Positions 10,068-19,481 of a DNA stretch of 64,000 nucleotides are shown piece after piece. The notes below the pieces were generated by a model that ran no database searches, had not been told where the DNA came from, and saw nothing but the letters and a program-made list of their open reading frames with translations. The stretch is taken from positions 1,798,001 through 1,862,000 of the forward strand of contig NZ_AP023054.1 of assembly GCF_019703835.1 (NCBI RefSeq), in the 5' to 3' direction. Positions within the stretch are counted from its first letter, which is position 1, and every line of letters starts with the position of its first letter. The position numbers and the translations under genes were made by a program. This DNA is from Thaumasiovibrio subtropicus (GTDB taxonomy: Bacteria > Pseudomonadota > Gammaproteobacteria > Enterobacterales > Vibrionaceae).

Positions 10068-10979
10068 TTACTCAATGTTTAAAAAGGCTGCACCACGTAC
10101 GCCGCCTGAGTCGCCATGTTTCGCTTTCAAAATCGCGGGTGGCTTTGCGACAGACAATAAATGTTTCTGCATACGCTCAGGAACTTGGCGATAGATTTCA
10201 TCAAAGTTTGATAGACCGCCACCCAGCACAATTACGTGCGAATCGAGTGCCGTCATCATGTTACCGAAACAGATGGCAACCAGCTCGAGGTACATATCGA
10301 CAAACTCGACGGCTTTTTCTTCGCCCGCATAAAAGTTTTCAATCACCTGAATCGCTTTAAGTGACTCACCATACTGATGTGCATAAAGCATTTCAAACCC
10401 GCGGCCAGATAGATAATTATCAATACAGCCTTTGTTTTCACATCCGCAGTCAAACATCGGCGCATTTTCGCCAAGGTGTAACCATGCATCTAGGGGGAGA
10501 CGCATATGGCCGAGCTCACCAGCAACATTGTTCTTGCCAGAAAAAACTTTGCCGTTGTAAATCAAACCACCACCAAAGCCAGTCCCCATAATAAGGCCTG
10601 CAACGGATGGGTAGTGCTGGAGATCTTCGTCCCACGCTTCAGACAGGGCGAAACAGTTTGCATCATTCTCTAGTGCAACATGTCGGCCACCAAGTTCTGC
10701 TTCTAGATCTTTGCGAAGCGTTTTTCCTTTTGCAGCACCGATATTTACCGTGAGTACCGCACCAGTTTCCGCTTCTTCCATTCCAGGAAGACCGATACCA
10801 ATTTTACCTTCAACACCGAACTCTTCATCCGCCTCACGGACGAGTGTCGCTAATGTATCAATCAATTCTTGGTAATCTGTTGTAGGGGTTGGAACACGCT
10901 TAGTCGCGACACGATTTAGATCGTTATCAAATGCGCCAAACTCAATCTTTGTTCCACCGACATCAAAGCCGTAATACAT
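10068..10979 (-). CDS. nagK: N-acetyl-D-glucosamine kinase
   Basis: ROK-family sugar kinase, GlcNAc + ATP to GlcNAc-6-phosphate (EC 2.7.1.59), cytoplasmic. At 303 residues it has the length of E. coli NagK. Visible are the phosphate-binding [10 protein letters not shown] at the N-terminus, [10 protein letters not shown] with the catalytic Asp, [19 protein letters not shown] and the zinc-binding [17 protein letters not shown]. The start at 10979 has GGGAG seven bases upstream; an in-frame extension to 11024 is rejected. With the chitinase 1 kb upstream on the same strand it fits salvage of GlcNAc from chitin or cell wall. Another ROK substrate is possible but less likely. Confidence 0.9.
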   Translation of the reverse strand: MYYGFDVGGTKIEFGAFDNDLNRVATKRVPTPTTDYQELIDTLATLVREADEEFGVEGKIGIGLPGMEEAETGAVLTVNIGAAKGKTLRKDLEAELGGRHVALENDANCFALSEAWDEDLQHYPSVAGLIMGTGFGGGLIYNGKVFSGKNNVAGELGHMRLPLDAWLHLGENAPMFDCGCENKGCIDNYLSGRGFEMLYAHQYGESLKAIQVIENFYAGEEKAVEFVDMYLELVAICFGNMMTALDSHVIVLGGGLSNFDEIYRQVPERMQKHLLSVAKPPAILKAKHGDSGGVRGAAFLNIE

Positions 10980-11160
10980 CCTGTTCTCCCTGAAAAATAA
11001 GCAAAATATAAAAAATTGTGACAATTATCGCTAAGTGACTCTGTACAGTCCGTGATGAACAGCAAAGAAACTGTGGTTATTTATCACAACATAGCTTAGT
11101 TGGTTAAAAAGCAACTACATTTCACCGCCATATACGTGACGCCGTCACCAAAATACACCT

Positions 11161-11868
11161 TTACTGAGCCGATTTTAGTCGTTCTAACGCGCCCGGCACA
11201 GGTAATTGGCGTTGCTTTTTACCTGTTTCGTAATGCTCGCGAAACACATCAAACCACAAATCAAGTAACTGTGCATTATGGGTTTCACCATAGCGAGCAA
11301 CGATCTTGGCTGCCACTTCTGCGGTTGCGAGTTGGTTCTTCTTACTTGCTTCTCGTAATCTGAAACGTGACATTTCTTGCGGGGATATTGACAGCAATGG
11401 CAGATCAGCAAGATATGGACTTTTGTGGAACATCTTTTTTGCTTCTTTCCAGCTACCATCAAGCAAAACAAAGAGCGGGCGCTTGCCGTGCTGCACGTGG
11501 ATGTTCGTCACTTCTCTCTCCGGCGCATATTCCGACGGAAAAATAAGATAGGGTTGCCATTGCGGATCACGTAACACAGCGAGCATATCGCAGTCGGGTT
11601 CAGTGCGATGCCAAATGTAGGCGAAACTATCTTCAAATAAATCCGCAATTAAGCGCCCTGTGTTACTGGGCTTCAGGACTTCATCATCAAACATGATTAA
11701 TAAGAACGCCGCTTGAGAGGTTAAACTAGGTTTATGCTCGCAGATGCAAAGATGACGGTTAACCATGCAAAACTCACAGCGATCTACGCTGCCTCCCCTC
11801 GCATTGAAAGGCTTAGTCGCTCTGGCAAGACGCGCTTTGTGAAGACGATGAATGGCATGGATACGCAT
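11161..11868 (-). CDS. tapT: tRNA-uridine aminocarboxypropyltransferase (DTW domain)
   Basis: DTW-domain enzyme of the TapT (YfiP) type, which transfers the 3-amino-3-carboxypropyl group of SAM to uridine 47 of tRNA (acp3U47). An N-terminal zinc-binding CEFCMVNRHLCICEHKP, the core LLDGSWKEAKKM, and SRFRLREASKKNQLATAE are all visible over 235 residues. The name-giving D-x-T-W motif reads DGSW here, with Ser in place of Thr. The gene sits alone between nagK and the chitinase gene, with no shared function evident. Family membership is clear; the exact tRNA position is taken from E. coli. Confidence 0.82.
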   Translation of the reverse strand: MRIHAIHRLHKARLARATKPFNARGGSVDRCEFCMVNRHLCICEHKPSLTSQAAFLLIMFDDEVLKPSNTGRLIADLFEDSFAYIWHRTEPDCDMLAVLRDPQWQPYLIFPSEYAPEREVTNIHVQHGKRPLFVLLDGSWKEAKKMFHKSPYLADLPLLSISPQEMSRFRLREASKKNQLATAEVAAKIVARYGETHNAQLLDLWFDVFREHYETGKKQRQLPVPGALERLKSAQ

Positions 11869-11978
11869 GGTAAAACTCTATTTCGAAATAACCGCGGCAT
11901 CATACGCTGACTCGCTATGCAAGTCACTTTCAGCGTGCGTATAGAACAAACATTCTAGGGATAGCGCGAGCATAGAAA

Positions 11979-12008
11979 CAAAAAACCGATGCCAATGCAT
12001 CGGTTTTT
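11979..12008 (-). terminator. Chitinase gene terminator
   Basis: AAAAACCGATG/CATCGGTTTTT with loop CCAATG, 26 bp beyond the chitinase stop; the A/T flanks would work on either strand. Confidence 0.8.
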
Positions 12009-12033
12009 TGTTATGCCTCTATTGTTAATATCC

Positions 12034-13668
12034 TTACTCGACCGTAACGCCGTAATATTCCTGAACACATTTCGCGTAATCACCCTCTTTCAGGGTGGTA
12101 TGCGCCGTCTGATAACCGCTCACAATTTTACACGCAAAGCTCGCGCCTTCCGGATTGTCGGCCACATAAGACCAATCATTTTCCCAGTACAATCCAAATC
12201 CTGTGTCACCTTGATTTCGGAATGGCTTCATACCAGCACACCCCAATTGCTCGTCAGCTGGAATCTCGACACTCAATGCGGCTGCGTGACCTCGGTAATA
12301 TTTGATTCGATTCACCGACTGCGGCTTCTCTTGCTCTTCCGTGCATTCAATCCCACCATTAATGATCATGGTTGTGACCCCAAAGCCCGGCACGCGTTTT
12401 TCCGCGATATCTTGTTCTGTCGGTTGCCATGTACCATCGATAACATGCAGCATTGATGGTTTAGGCGGTTGCGGATAGACGAAGAAGAAGATCGCCGATG
12501 CTAAGTTTAGCCAGCTATCGGCCACTTGCTCCGGATCCTCGAGCAACACTTTCACATCGTTAAAGATAAAATCAGAAAAAGGCCCGTAGTTATAGTGATA
12601 TGAAAGCTGCTTGGCACCGCGGCCAAAATATTTCACATAATGACCTTCTGGTGTTGTGCCACATGGCCAAGCTTGAGTTTGCCAATTATCGACGGCACAT
12701 TCACTGTTATAACCGCAACTGTTAGGATCATCGCCACAGCCAGCTTCTCTGACAAAGTAAAGCCCTTGTCGCCACTCTTCATTGGGTGAATGAGGATTAT
12801 GTGCGCCGGTCTCTTGGGTAAAGTGCGCAAACATAACCGCCAGCGATTTAGCACAAATCGCATCGGACTCAGCGGCGCGTTCATCGGTATAAGTCGCACA
12901 AAAGCCTTCGAACTTGGCAATGGCTTTAAGGAAATTCTCGTAAGTGTAAGCAGCATCGCGCTCCGGGAATAAGTAGTCCCACTTTGACTGGTCGATCATC
13001 TCTTCAACGCGACGGACATTCTCAGGATTTCCTGCCGCTCCGGGACGCACCGCTTCAACAATGGCATTGTCACGCGTTGCGATAGATGCTCTCACCGCGT
13101 CAAACTCTGGAGAGTCTGTCAGCTCCGCTTCTTTGTTAGCAAGGAACTCAGCGCTCATGATGTAAGAGCCATCCGGATTCTGGCCTATGATACCGTTATC
13201 TGAATCCTCAGGAGGCGGTGTAGAGCCATCACCACCATCAGAGCCATCGCCTTTATGATCCCAAACCCCTGTACCATTTTCCGCGTTAGGCGCTTCACCT
13301 TGCGTCCACCATTTTGCTTCATAAATGCTGCTCTCGTAGTAGACACGATCGCCCGCGACATACACTTTACTGTCGTCATAGGCTGGCGCACTCTCGGGAG
13401 GTAGATAAATAGGTGGCTCAATCGGCGGCTCTGACGGAGGCACATTCGCCCCGACATACTCCCAGACACCCGTTGGGTTTTCGCTGACAGGTGGTTCATA
13501 CTGTGTCCACCATTTCGCTCGATAAACATCGCCTTGATAAACAACCTGATCCCCACCCACATACACCGCACTGTCGCTGTAATTAGGATAACTCGCAAAC
13601 GCCGAAACAGACATGCCGATTGCAGAGACAACAAACGCTGAGTTCAGCGCACTTCCGAAACGGAACAT
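12034..13668 (-). CDS. Secreted GH19 chitinase with two N-terminal chitin-binding modules
   Basis: A signal peptide (about 1-25, cut after ASAFA) is followed by two CBM5/12 modules, each with the AKWWTQ core (about 30-73 and 93-138), an acidic Gly/Pro linker, and a GH19 catalytic domain (about 165-544). The catalytic Glu is in AHFTQETGAH and the family signature is YFGRGAKQLSYHYNYGPFS. It hydrolyses beta-1,4 GlcNAc polymers outside the cell with inversion. Cysteine spacing in GCGDDPNSCGYNSEC suggests disulfides, as expected for an exported protein. nagK lies downstream on the same strand. Its own terminator follows. Confidence 0.92.
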   Translation of the reverse strand: MFRFGSALNSAFVVSAIGMSVSAFASYPNYSDSAVYVGGDQVVYQGDVYRAKWWTQYEPPVSENPTGVWEYVGANVPPSEPPIEPPIYLPPESAPAYDDSKVYVAGDRVYYESSIYEAKWWTQGEAPNAENGTGVWDHKGDGSDGGDGSTPPPEDSDNGIIGQNPDGSYIMSAEFLANKEAELTDSPEFDAVRASIATRDNAIVEAVRPGAAGNPENVRRVEEMIDQSKWDYLFPERDAAYTYENFLKAIAKFEGFCATYTDERAAESDAICAKSLAVMFAHFTQETGAHNPHSPNEEWRQGLYFVREAGCGDDPNSCGYNSECAVDNWQTQAWPCGTTPEGHYVKYFGRGAKQLSYHYNYGPFSDFIFNDVKVLLEDPEQVADSWLNLASAIFFFVYPQPPKPSMLHVIDGTWQPTEQDIAEKRVPGFGVTTMIINGGIECTEEQEKPQSVNRIKYYRGHAAALSVEIPADEQLGCAGMKPFRNQGDTGFGLYWENDWSYVADNPEGASFACKIVSGYQTAHTTLKEGDYAKCVQEYYGVTVE

Positions 13669-13844
13669 AAATAACTCTCCTTGGAAAACAATTTGTTATT
13701 ACCAAGCCTAATTAAATTACGTCAGCGTTTCGTCAATAAGTTGGCTATGACGTGAGCAAACAATCAGTAAAATACGCTTTATTTTCAGTAAATTAGACGC
13801 TGGTTCAGGGGAACATTTTGTTACAACTCCTGTTCCCCCTTTTC

Positions 13845-15413
13845 CTAGCGTGAGGTGGGTTCCAACTTGAGCCCCATTGGAATCGTTTTGAATAATCGCT
13901 CATCCATGAGTTTCAGCGGTAATTGGTAGTGCGGTTTAAAGGCCATTTTCGCTAATACATCTCGCTCAAGATCAACCCCTGGCGCAATTTCAATCAGTGT
14001 CATACCCAGCTCTGTTAACTGAAATACCGCACGCTCTGTGATATAGAAAACTGGCTTATTATGCTTCATCGCGCGACGGCCGCTGAAGGTGATTTGTTGG
14101 ACTTGCTCAACAAACTTGAGTGCCTCACCATCACGATGGATAACGAGTTTTCCCTCTTGAACTTGAATATCTTGTTTCCCAGCCGTAAAAGTGCCACAAA
14201 AATACACCGCTTTGGCATTCTGTGTGATGTTGATAAACCCACCGCAGCCGGCGATTTTGCTACCAAAGCGTGACACATTGATGTTGCCATGGATATCGCA
14301 TTGCGCCAGACCAAGAAATGCCTGATCAACACCACCGCCATCATAGAAATCGAACTGTTGATCTTGAGTGATAATGGCATCAGGAAATGCACTGGCACCA
14401 AAGCTTAAACCACCAGAAGGCGCACCGCCTATGCCTCCGGGTTCAACGGTCAGTACAAAGTCATCGATGATACCCTCTTCTTCCGCCACGTTAGAGATCA
14501 CCTCTGGTGCACCTATCCCTAGATTTAAAACGGCATTAGATTGCAAAAATAGCGCAGCTCGACGGGCAATCACTTTCTTTGGGTCTAAGTCTCGATGAAC
14601 ATGTTGATGTGAATGACGCTCTCCAAGTCCGACATACGCTTCATTGTATAACTCCGCAAATGTCTGCATGTGTTCTTCCGCTTGATGCGCAATCACGATG
14701 GCATCGACAAGAATACCGGGGATCTTGACGGTATGCGGCGACAACTCCCCCCGGCCTACCATGCGCTTTACTTGCACAATCACCTTCCCGCCATTGGCTT
14801 TTACTGCTTGTGCTGCGGCTAAGTTTTCAACCACCAAGCACTCTTCTTCCATGGTGATGTTGCCTTGAGGATCTGCCGTCGTGCCGCGAAGAAGCGCGAT
14901 ATTAAGGTCTAAGCGGTGGTAGAACAGAAACTCTTGGTCTTCTATTTCGATCACTTTGACCAAGTCGTCTTTAGATATGGCATTGATTTTGCCCCCTTCG
15001 ATGCGGGGGTCGACAAAGGTATCTAAGCCAACATGAGAATAGGTGCCGGGTTTACCCGCCGCACTATCTCGCAGCATATGAGAAATAATACCCTGCGGTA
15101 AGTTATAGGCCTCGCACTGTTCATCTAAGGCCAGTTGTTGGAGTTTGGGCACCAAGCCCCAATGACCGCCAATCACGCGTTTAATCATGCCAGGAAGCGC
15201 AAAATGATTTGCTGCTTTGCCTTCGCCATCACCTTGACCAGCAGCAAAGACCAAGGTCAGTTGTCTGGGGTGGCCACTTTTTTCAAACCGTTCTGCTGCC
15301 GCTTTCGCCAAGCTTTCCGCGACAACGGACCCGATGAATCCCCCTAAAAAAACGCCATCACCGTCGTTGATCATCTCGACCGCTTCAGGCGCGGACATGA
15401 CTGGCTTTTCCAA
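13845..15413 (-). CDS. Acetate/3-ketoacid CoA-transferase, fused subunits (YdiF type)
   Basis: Family I CoA-transferase in which both halves are fused in one chain of about 520 residues. The N-terminal half carries GVFLGGFIGS and AAGQGDGEGKAANHF, the C-terminal half LNLGIGAPEVI and the catalytic Glu in TVEPGGIGG, which forms the glutamyl-CoA intermediate. It moves CoA between short acyl groups such as acetyl or acetoacetyl; the physiological pair is unknown. Start choice: a TTG at 15413 has AAGGAG eight bases upstream, while the first ATG at 15443 has no ribosome site. I take TTG; the ATG would add ten residues. A GGGGAACA/TGTTCCCC hairpin follows the stop. Confidence 0.88.
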   Translation of the reverse strand: MEKPVMSAPEAVEMINDGDGVFLGGFIGSVVAESLAKAAAERFEKSGHPRQLTLVFAAGQGDGEGKAANHFALPGMIKRVIGGHWGLVPKLQQLALDEQCEAYNLPQGIISHMLRDSAAGKPGTYSHVGLDTFVDPRIEGGKINAISKDDLVKVIEIEDQEFLFYHRLDLNIALLRGTTADPQGNITMEEECLVVENLAAAQAVKANGGKVIVQVKRMVGRGELSPHTVKIPGILVDAIVIAHQAEEHMQTFAELYNEAYVGLGERHSHQHVHRDLDPKKVIARRAALFLQSNAVLNLGIGAPEVISNVAEEEGIIDDFVLTVEPGGIGGAPSGGLSFGASAFPDAIITQDQQFDFYDGGGVDQAFLGLAQCDIHGNINVSRFGSKIAGCGGFINITQNAKAVYFCGTFTAGKQDIQVQEGKLVIHRDGEALKFVEQVQQITFSGRRAMKHNKPVFYITERAVFQLTELGMTLIEIAPGVDLERDVLAKMAFKPHYQLPLKLMDERLFKTIPMGLKLEPTSR

Positions 15414-15566
15414 TGGAACACTCCTTGTTCTTCCACTTGTCATCGAACATTCAACGTTGAGTATAGATGTTGATCAGGAGGCAATATTCACCGAGATCAC
15501 ATTAACAGAAATTTAACAGCAGGCGTGGTTAGAAAAATAGGCGGGTCAGCAAGGCGAAACTGAAGT

Positions 15567-15950
15567 TCAAGACTCATAGAGCTCTAGCGGCAGGCCATCA
15601 GGATCAGCGAAAAAAGTAAAACGGCGTTGTGTATATTCATCCACCCGAATAGGCTCACAAGCCACACCGCGAGCAACCAACTTGGACACCACTGCGTCGA
15701 TATCTTCGACACAAAATGCGAGATGGCGTAAGCCTTGGGCTTCTGGATAGCTCGGACGCGAAGGCGCAAGCGGAAAGGAAAACAGCTCTATTTGACTGCC
15801 ATCGGGTAATGCAAGGTCGAGTTTGTAGGAATCACGGGCTTCACGATAGACCTCATGAACGATGTCCAATCCGAGAACTTTCGTGTAGAAGTGTTTCGAT
15901 CTCGCGTAATCAGAACAAATTATCGCGACATGATGAACGCCCTTTAACAT
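15567..15950 (-). CDS. VOC/glyoxalase-fold metalloprotein (YaeR/GloA2-like)
   Basis: A 127-residue vicinal-oxygen-chelate protein. Metal-ligand positions of the fold are visible: His in GVHHVAIIC, Glu in GSQIELFSF, His in LRHLAFCVED and Glu in GLPLELYES. E. coli YaeR has the same size and is annotated as a glyoxalase-like protein; the substrate here is unknown. The ATG at 15950 lies two bases beyond the stop of the AttH-like gene, so translation is probably coupled and this is the last gene of the ABC operon. An upstream in-frame extension to 16004 is rejected because it overlaps that gene. Confidence 0.8.
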   Translation of the reverse strand: MLKGVHHVAIICSDYARSKHFYTKVLGLDIVHEVYREARDSYKLDLALPDGSQIELFSFPLAPSRPSYPEAQGLRHLAFCVEDIDAVVSKLVARGVACEPIRVDEYTQRRFTFFADPDGLPLELYES

Positions 15951-15951
15951 G

Positions 15952-17040
15952 CTACTTATACCCCGTGAGCTCCATAAACCCTTGGCCTTTATGGCTACCT
16001 TCAAAACTCACTAGCGCTTCCCAATAGGCGATCGCGAAAGGCAAAGAGTCATACGCTTTTGATGCGGTAACCGTGAGCTTAATGCCGAGCTTATCGACCT
16101 GAACTCCCCATACCATCGGCCACAACGTCCCATCAACACGATGATAGCGCACTGGCAGCAATCGAATGTCTTCATGCTGAAGATGGTACGTCTTTTCCTT
16201 AGTCATCAATGCACCAATGTAATGGTGTGATTTACCTTGGCGAACGCGAGACACCATTAGTTTTTCGTCATCTGATAGGTGGAGCGCAAACCAGTCCCAA
16301 CCCAGCTCGGCGCCCGGTACTAATTGGTCAGAACTCCACTCTCTGTCATACCAACCTTGCCCTTCGACCTGATAGTGAAAACCACGCCACGAAATGTTAC
16401 CGTCGATAGCGAGGTGTGGATGAGAAAAGTAATGCGATGCAAGGTCGCCATTGGCGGTCTTTTGGCTATACCCCTGATCCCCTTGTGGGACCGCTTTTCC
16501 TAAATCAACAATATCGAGATGGGCAGAGACATTCTCTTCTTCAATGGTCAGCTGGCCCGGAAAAGGAGATTGATCTGTTCCCTGCCAAAGCCAGTTGTCA
16601 ATCCACATTTCAAAGGGCTCACTTTGCACCTCTGCTTGCCCAATCCCACCACGCGCAAAACGTTGCAGGGCTATTTGATTTTCGCGCCCAGATAAAACGA
16701 AATGTGCCATATAGCGTTGAGGACTGTCCCAACCGGTATCCGATTTGGACGATGAGGCATAGCGAAAGAGTGTCCATTGAACACCCCACTGATTTCCTTT
16801 GTCGTCGTTTAGATTGGCAGTGAAATACCACCATTCATTACGAAAACCCAAATGCGCACCATGATCGCGAGGTAATGTGACGGGATTATCTCGACTGACA
16901 CGCTCAAACCCTTGTTGCTGCGTGCCGACGCTATCAAGCTGGGCAACAAACCCTGTTGCTTTTGACTCTTCTAGACGATAGTGAATACCGAAGCCAACGG
17001 CGGCGACAACGCTGGTAGATAGCAACAAGGTTTTCTTCAT
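15952..17040 (-). CDS. AttH/CrtC-like lipocalin-fold secreted protein
   Basis: A 362-residue protein that starts with an N-terminal signal or anchor helix (KKTLLLSTSVVAAVGFG) and belongs to the AttH/carotenoid 1,2-hydratase-like family of double-lipocalin proteins. Typical are NEWWYFTANL, GVQWTLFRYA, AHFVLSG, QGWYDREWSS and GWDWFALHL. Annotations call it a predicted secreted hydrolase, but its reaction is unknown. The ATG at 17040 overlaps the permease stop (ATGA) and is preceded by GGGAGG; an upstream start at 17181 is rejected. Its coupling to an ABC ATPase and permease suggests it works with lipid or envelope transport, like the attEFGH operon of other bacteria. Confidence 0.8.
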   Translation of the reverse strand: MKKTLLLSTSVVAAVGFGIHYRLEESKATGFVAQLDSVGTQQQGFERVSRDNPVTLPRDHGAHLGFRNEWWYFTANLNDDKGNQWGVQWTLFRYASSSKSDTGWDSPQRYMAHFVLSGRENQIALQRFARGGIGQAEVQSEPFEMWIDNWLWQGTDQSPFPGQLTIEEENVSAHLDIVDLGKAVPQGDQGYSQKTANGDLASHYFSHPHLAIDGNISWRGFHYQVEGQGWYDREWSSDQLVPGAELGWDWFALHLSDDEKLMVSRVRQGKSHHYIGALMTKEKTYHLQHEDIRLLPVRYHRVDGTLWPMVWGVQVDKLGIKLTVTASKAYDSLPFAIAYWEALVSFEGSHKGQGFMELTGYK

Positions 17041-19481
17041 TGAGCCTCCCGGAATGAACGAATTGCTGAGCGCCTCACTAACCTCACAACGGGCCATCCC
17101 CCAGCCAACAACAACGAGAGCAGTGAAATACCTAATATAAATCCGTATTGCAGTGGGAATAAAATGAGGTCCATAGTCCACCCGAAGGAGTGCATTAAGA
17201 TGCGCTCAATCAACAGATAAGCCAGTGTGATCCCTAGCGGTAAGGCGATAATAGCGGTCAGTAAACCTATGACTAACAACTGCCCACCCCCGAGTAGTAC
17301 CAACTCCTTACCCGACATCCCCATGCAACGCAGTAGTGAAAACTGCTTGGCTCGCGACAGCTCGCCTGCGGTTGTGGCAAAAAAGAGTCCCGTTACCGCA
17401 ATAATCAGTGTGAGCGCCCCCAGTGCATCCGTCACTTTGAAGGTGTGCTCAAAGACTTTCATGGCTTGCTCAAGTAACGCATGTTGATTGATGGTTTGGC
17501 CATCATTGAGATTAAAACGCGCTTTAAGCGACTGTGTAATGGGGTGAGAGACGCGATCATCACTCAATAAAATCGCTAACCCCACTCTTCCTTGCGCGCC
17601 GTACGTTTCTTGCCAGCGTTTATGCGGTAGCATCACCTGCCCATAGGGATTACCGTAATCGTAATAAATGCCTGCGATGTGCCATAGGCCTTCAAATGGC
17701 GCGGGTAAGTGGACCGTTTGCCCCGGCTTCCAGTCCCACTTTAGCGCCAGTGATTCGCTGACCAAGACGCTACGGCCACTGTGAAATTCAAACCAAAAAT
17801 CGGGTGCGGAGACTTTCATCGTAATGGCTTCACGCTCGGCCCGACTTGTGCCAACACTGATCGCCTGCAGCACACCCTGTTCACTATTGGTTTCTGTTAC
17901 CCATTGCCACCATACATCCTGAACGCCATTTTGCTGACGTAGCCAACGGCTGATCTCTTCCGCTTGTGAAGGGTTTGGGCGTACATAGATGTCAGCAACG
18001 ATGCGTGCCTTCAACCAGTCTGAGGTTGCCTCTCTAAAGCTACCGACCATGGTATCCATACCAATATTGGCAGCAATCGCCAACATGAATGCCATCGAAG
18101 CCACACCACGATAACTCAAACTCGCTGCGGCATCGGTGAAAAACCAGCGCAGTTTGGGACTCGGCAAAAGCAGAGCAAGCGATGAGAAAAGCAACCAGAT
18201 GAGATACGGCATGATTAACGCAGCCGAAAGCAAGGTTAAGCCAATCAGCACAAAACCCGATGCCTCAGTCGCGGGCTGTTGGTAAACCACCAACGCAACC
18301 AAGGCTAACGCAATCGACATTAAGGCTTGCCAACGAAACTCTTTTCCGCTGAAGCGATGCAAAGACAACTGACGAGACAATCGTGCCGGAGGCGTGCGGA
18401 GCAAGCGAACCATTGGCCAACCACAGGCGCAAATCGTCCCCACAAAGGCGACACCAATACTGGAAACTCCCCATTGCCAATGCCATTCCACCCGGCTCTG
18501 TACTAATGCACCATAAAGGTCACTCAAGGTGTTGGCGACAGAGGGCATCAATTGATTAGCAAGGAATAACCCGAAAATATTGCCACTGATCACCGCAATG
18601 ACTAGCCATGTCATCACTTCAACCGTCAATACTGCAAAGATCTGACGCCCTGCTACACCAAGTTGTCGCAGTTGACCTATTAACGGTTGGCGCTGCGTAA
18701 AGCTCAACGACATTGCTTGAAAGAAAATAAACATACCCACCACGAAGGCCAGTAACCCCATGGCTAACAAATTACTGTGGAACGCGCGCGTCAAGGGTGC
18801 CAGCTTATCCCCGGTGCGTATCTCGAATCGCAGATAATCAGGCAGAAAGGCGTTAAGCCTAGCAAGCTGCTCATCGGTCATTTCGCCGCACGCCACTGCG
18901 GATAATCCGCGGGCATGGTTGAGCGACTTCACCATAGAAATGTCGGTGATCAGACGGGCGCCACCGAGCAGGTTATCACTGACAATCTGGAATGGGCCTA
19001 TCTCTCCCCGGTTGGTGACAAGATACTGCCCCGATTCAATCTGCAAAAAACTGGCATAGCTATGGCTAATAAGAATGGGATAAGGCGATTGAATCAATTC
19101 TGCTGGGTTAAACTGGGCGGTATTGACAGAAGGCATGTTCAATAGCGCGACAGGATCTAGGCCGAGTATTTCTAGCACGTGCCCCTCAGACGACACTATA
19201 GTCCGTTCCAACGGCACACATTGTGAGAACCCTTCGCGGCGCATCGCAATATAGGTCGCGTCTTCGACACGCTTGCCGAGCTGCTTGTTAACGACGTAAT
19301 AGGGGAAAGGATTGTTTAGCATTTGCGCATTTTGGGTGTAACTCAACCGCGCTTGGTAATTGATGGCTAAAACACCGACCAGCAGAGAGATGCCTAACGT
19401 CAAACCAAACCAGACTAACACTAATTGCAGTTTGTGCTTTCGATAGTGTCCCCAGACAGCATTAGCTACCGGTACGAACAT
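17037..19481 (-). CDS. Large FtsX-type ABC transporter permease (AttF/AttG-like)
   Basis: An 814-residue membrane protein with two FtsX (MacB-like) units. An N-terminal helix near 30 and a large extracytoplasmic domain are followed by helices around 250-400, further helices near 420-480, a second periplasmic domain, and a C-terminal set of three helices (LIIAVTGLFFATTAG, QLLVIGLLTAIIALPLG, LSLLLAGGWPVVRL). Such permeases use ATP hydrolysis to move or extract lipids, lipoproteins or peptides at the outer leaflet rather than to pump through the bilayer. It overlaps the ATPase gene by 20 bp, with AGGGAGG before the ATG at 19481, and overlaps the AttH gene by 4 bp. Substrate unknown. Confidence 0.85.
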   Translation of the reverse strand: MFVPVANAVWGHYRKHKLQLVLVWFGLTLGISLLVGVLAINYQARLSYTQNAQMLNNPFPYYVVNKQLGKRVEDATYIAMRREGFSQCVPLERTIVSSEGHVLEILGLDPVALLNMPSVNTAQFNPAELIQSPYPILISHSYASFLQIESGQYLVTNRGEIGPFQIVSDNLLGGARLITDISMVKSLNHARGLSAVACGEMTDEQLARLNAFLPDYLRFEIRTGDKLAPLTRAFHSNLLAMGLLAFVVGMFIFFQAMSLSFTQRQPLIGQLRQLGVAGRQIFAVLTVEVMTWLVIAVISGNIFGLFLANQLMPSVANTLSDLYGALVQSRVEWHWQWGVSSIGVAFVGTICACGWPMVRLLRTPPARLSRQLSLHRFSGKEFRWQALMSIALALVALVVYQQPATEASGFVLIGLTLLSAALIMPYLIWLLFSSLALLLPSPKLRWFFTDAAASLSYRGVASMAFMLAIAANIGMDTMVGSFREATSDWLKARIVADIYVRPNPSQAEEISRWLRQQNGVQDVWWQWVTETNSEQGVLQAISVGTSRAEREAITMKVSAPDFWFEFHSGRSVLVSESLALKWDWKPGQTVHLPAPFEGLWHIAGIYYDYGNPYGQVMLPHKRWQETYGAQGRVGLAILLSDDRVSHPITQSLKARFNLNDGQTINQHALLEQAMKVFEHTFKVTDALGALTLIIAVTGLFFATTAGELSRAKQFSLLRCMGMSGKELVLLGGGQLLVIGLLTAIIALPLGITLAYLLIERILMHSFGWTMDLILFPLQYGFILGISLLSLLLAGGWPVVRLVRRSAIRSFREAQ

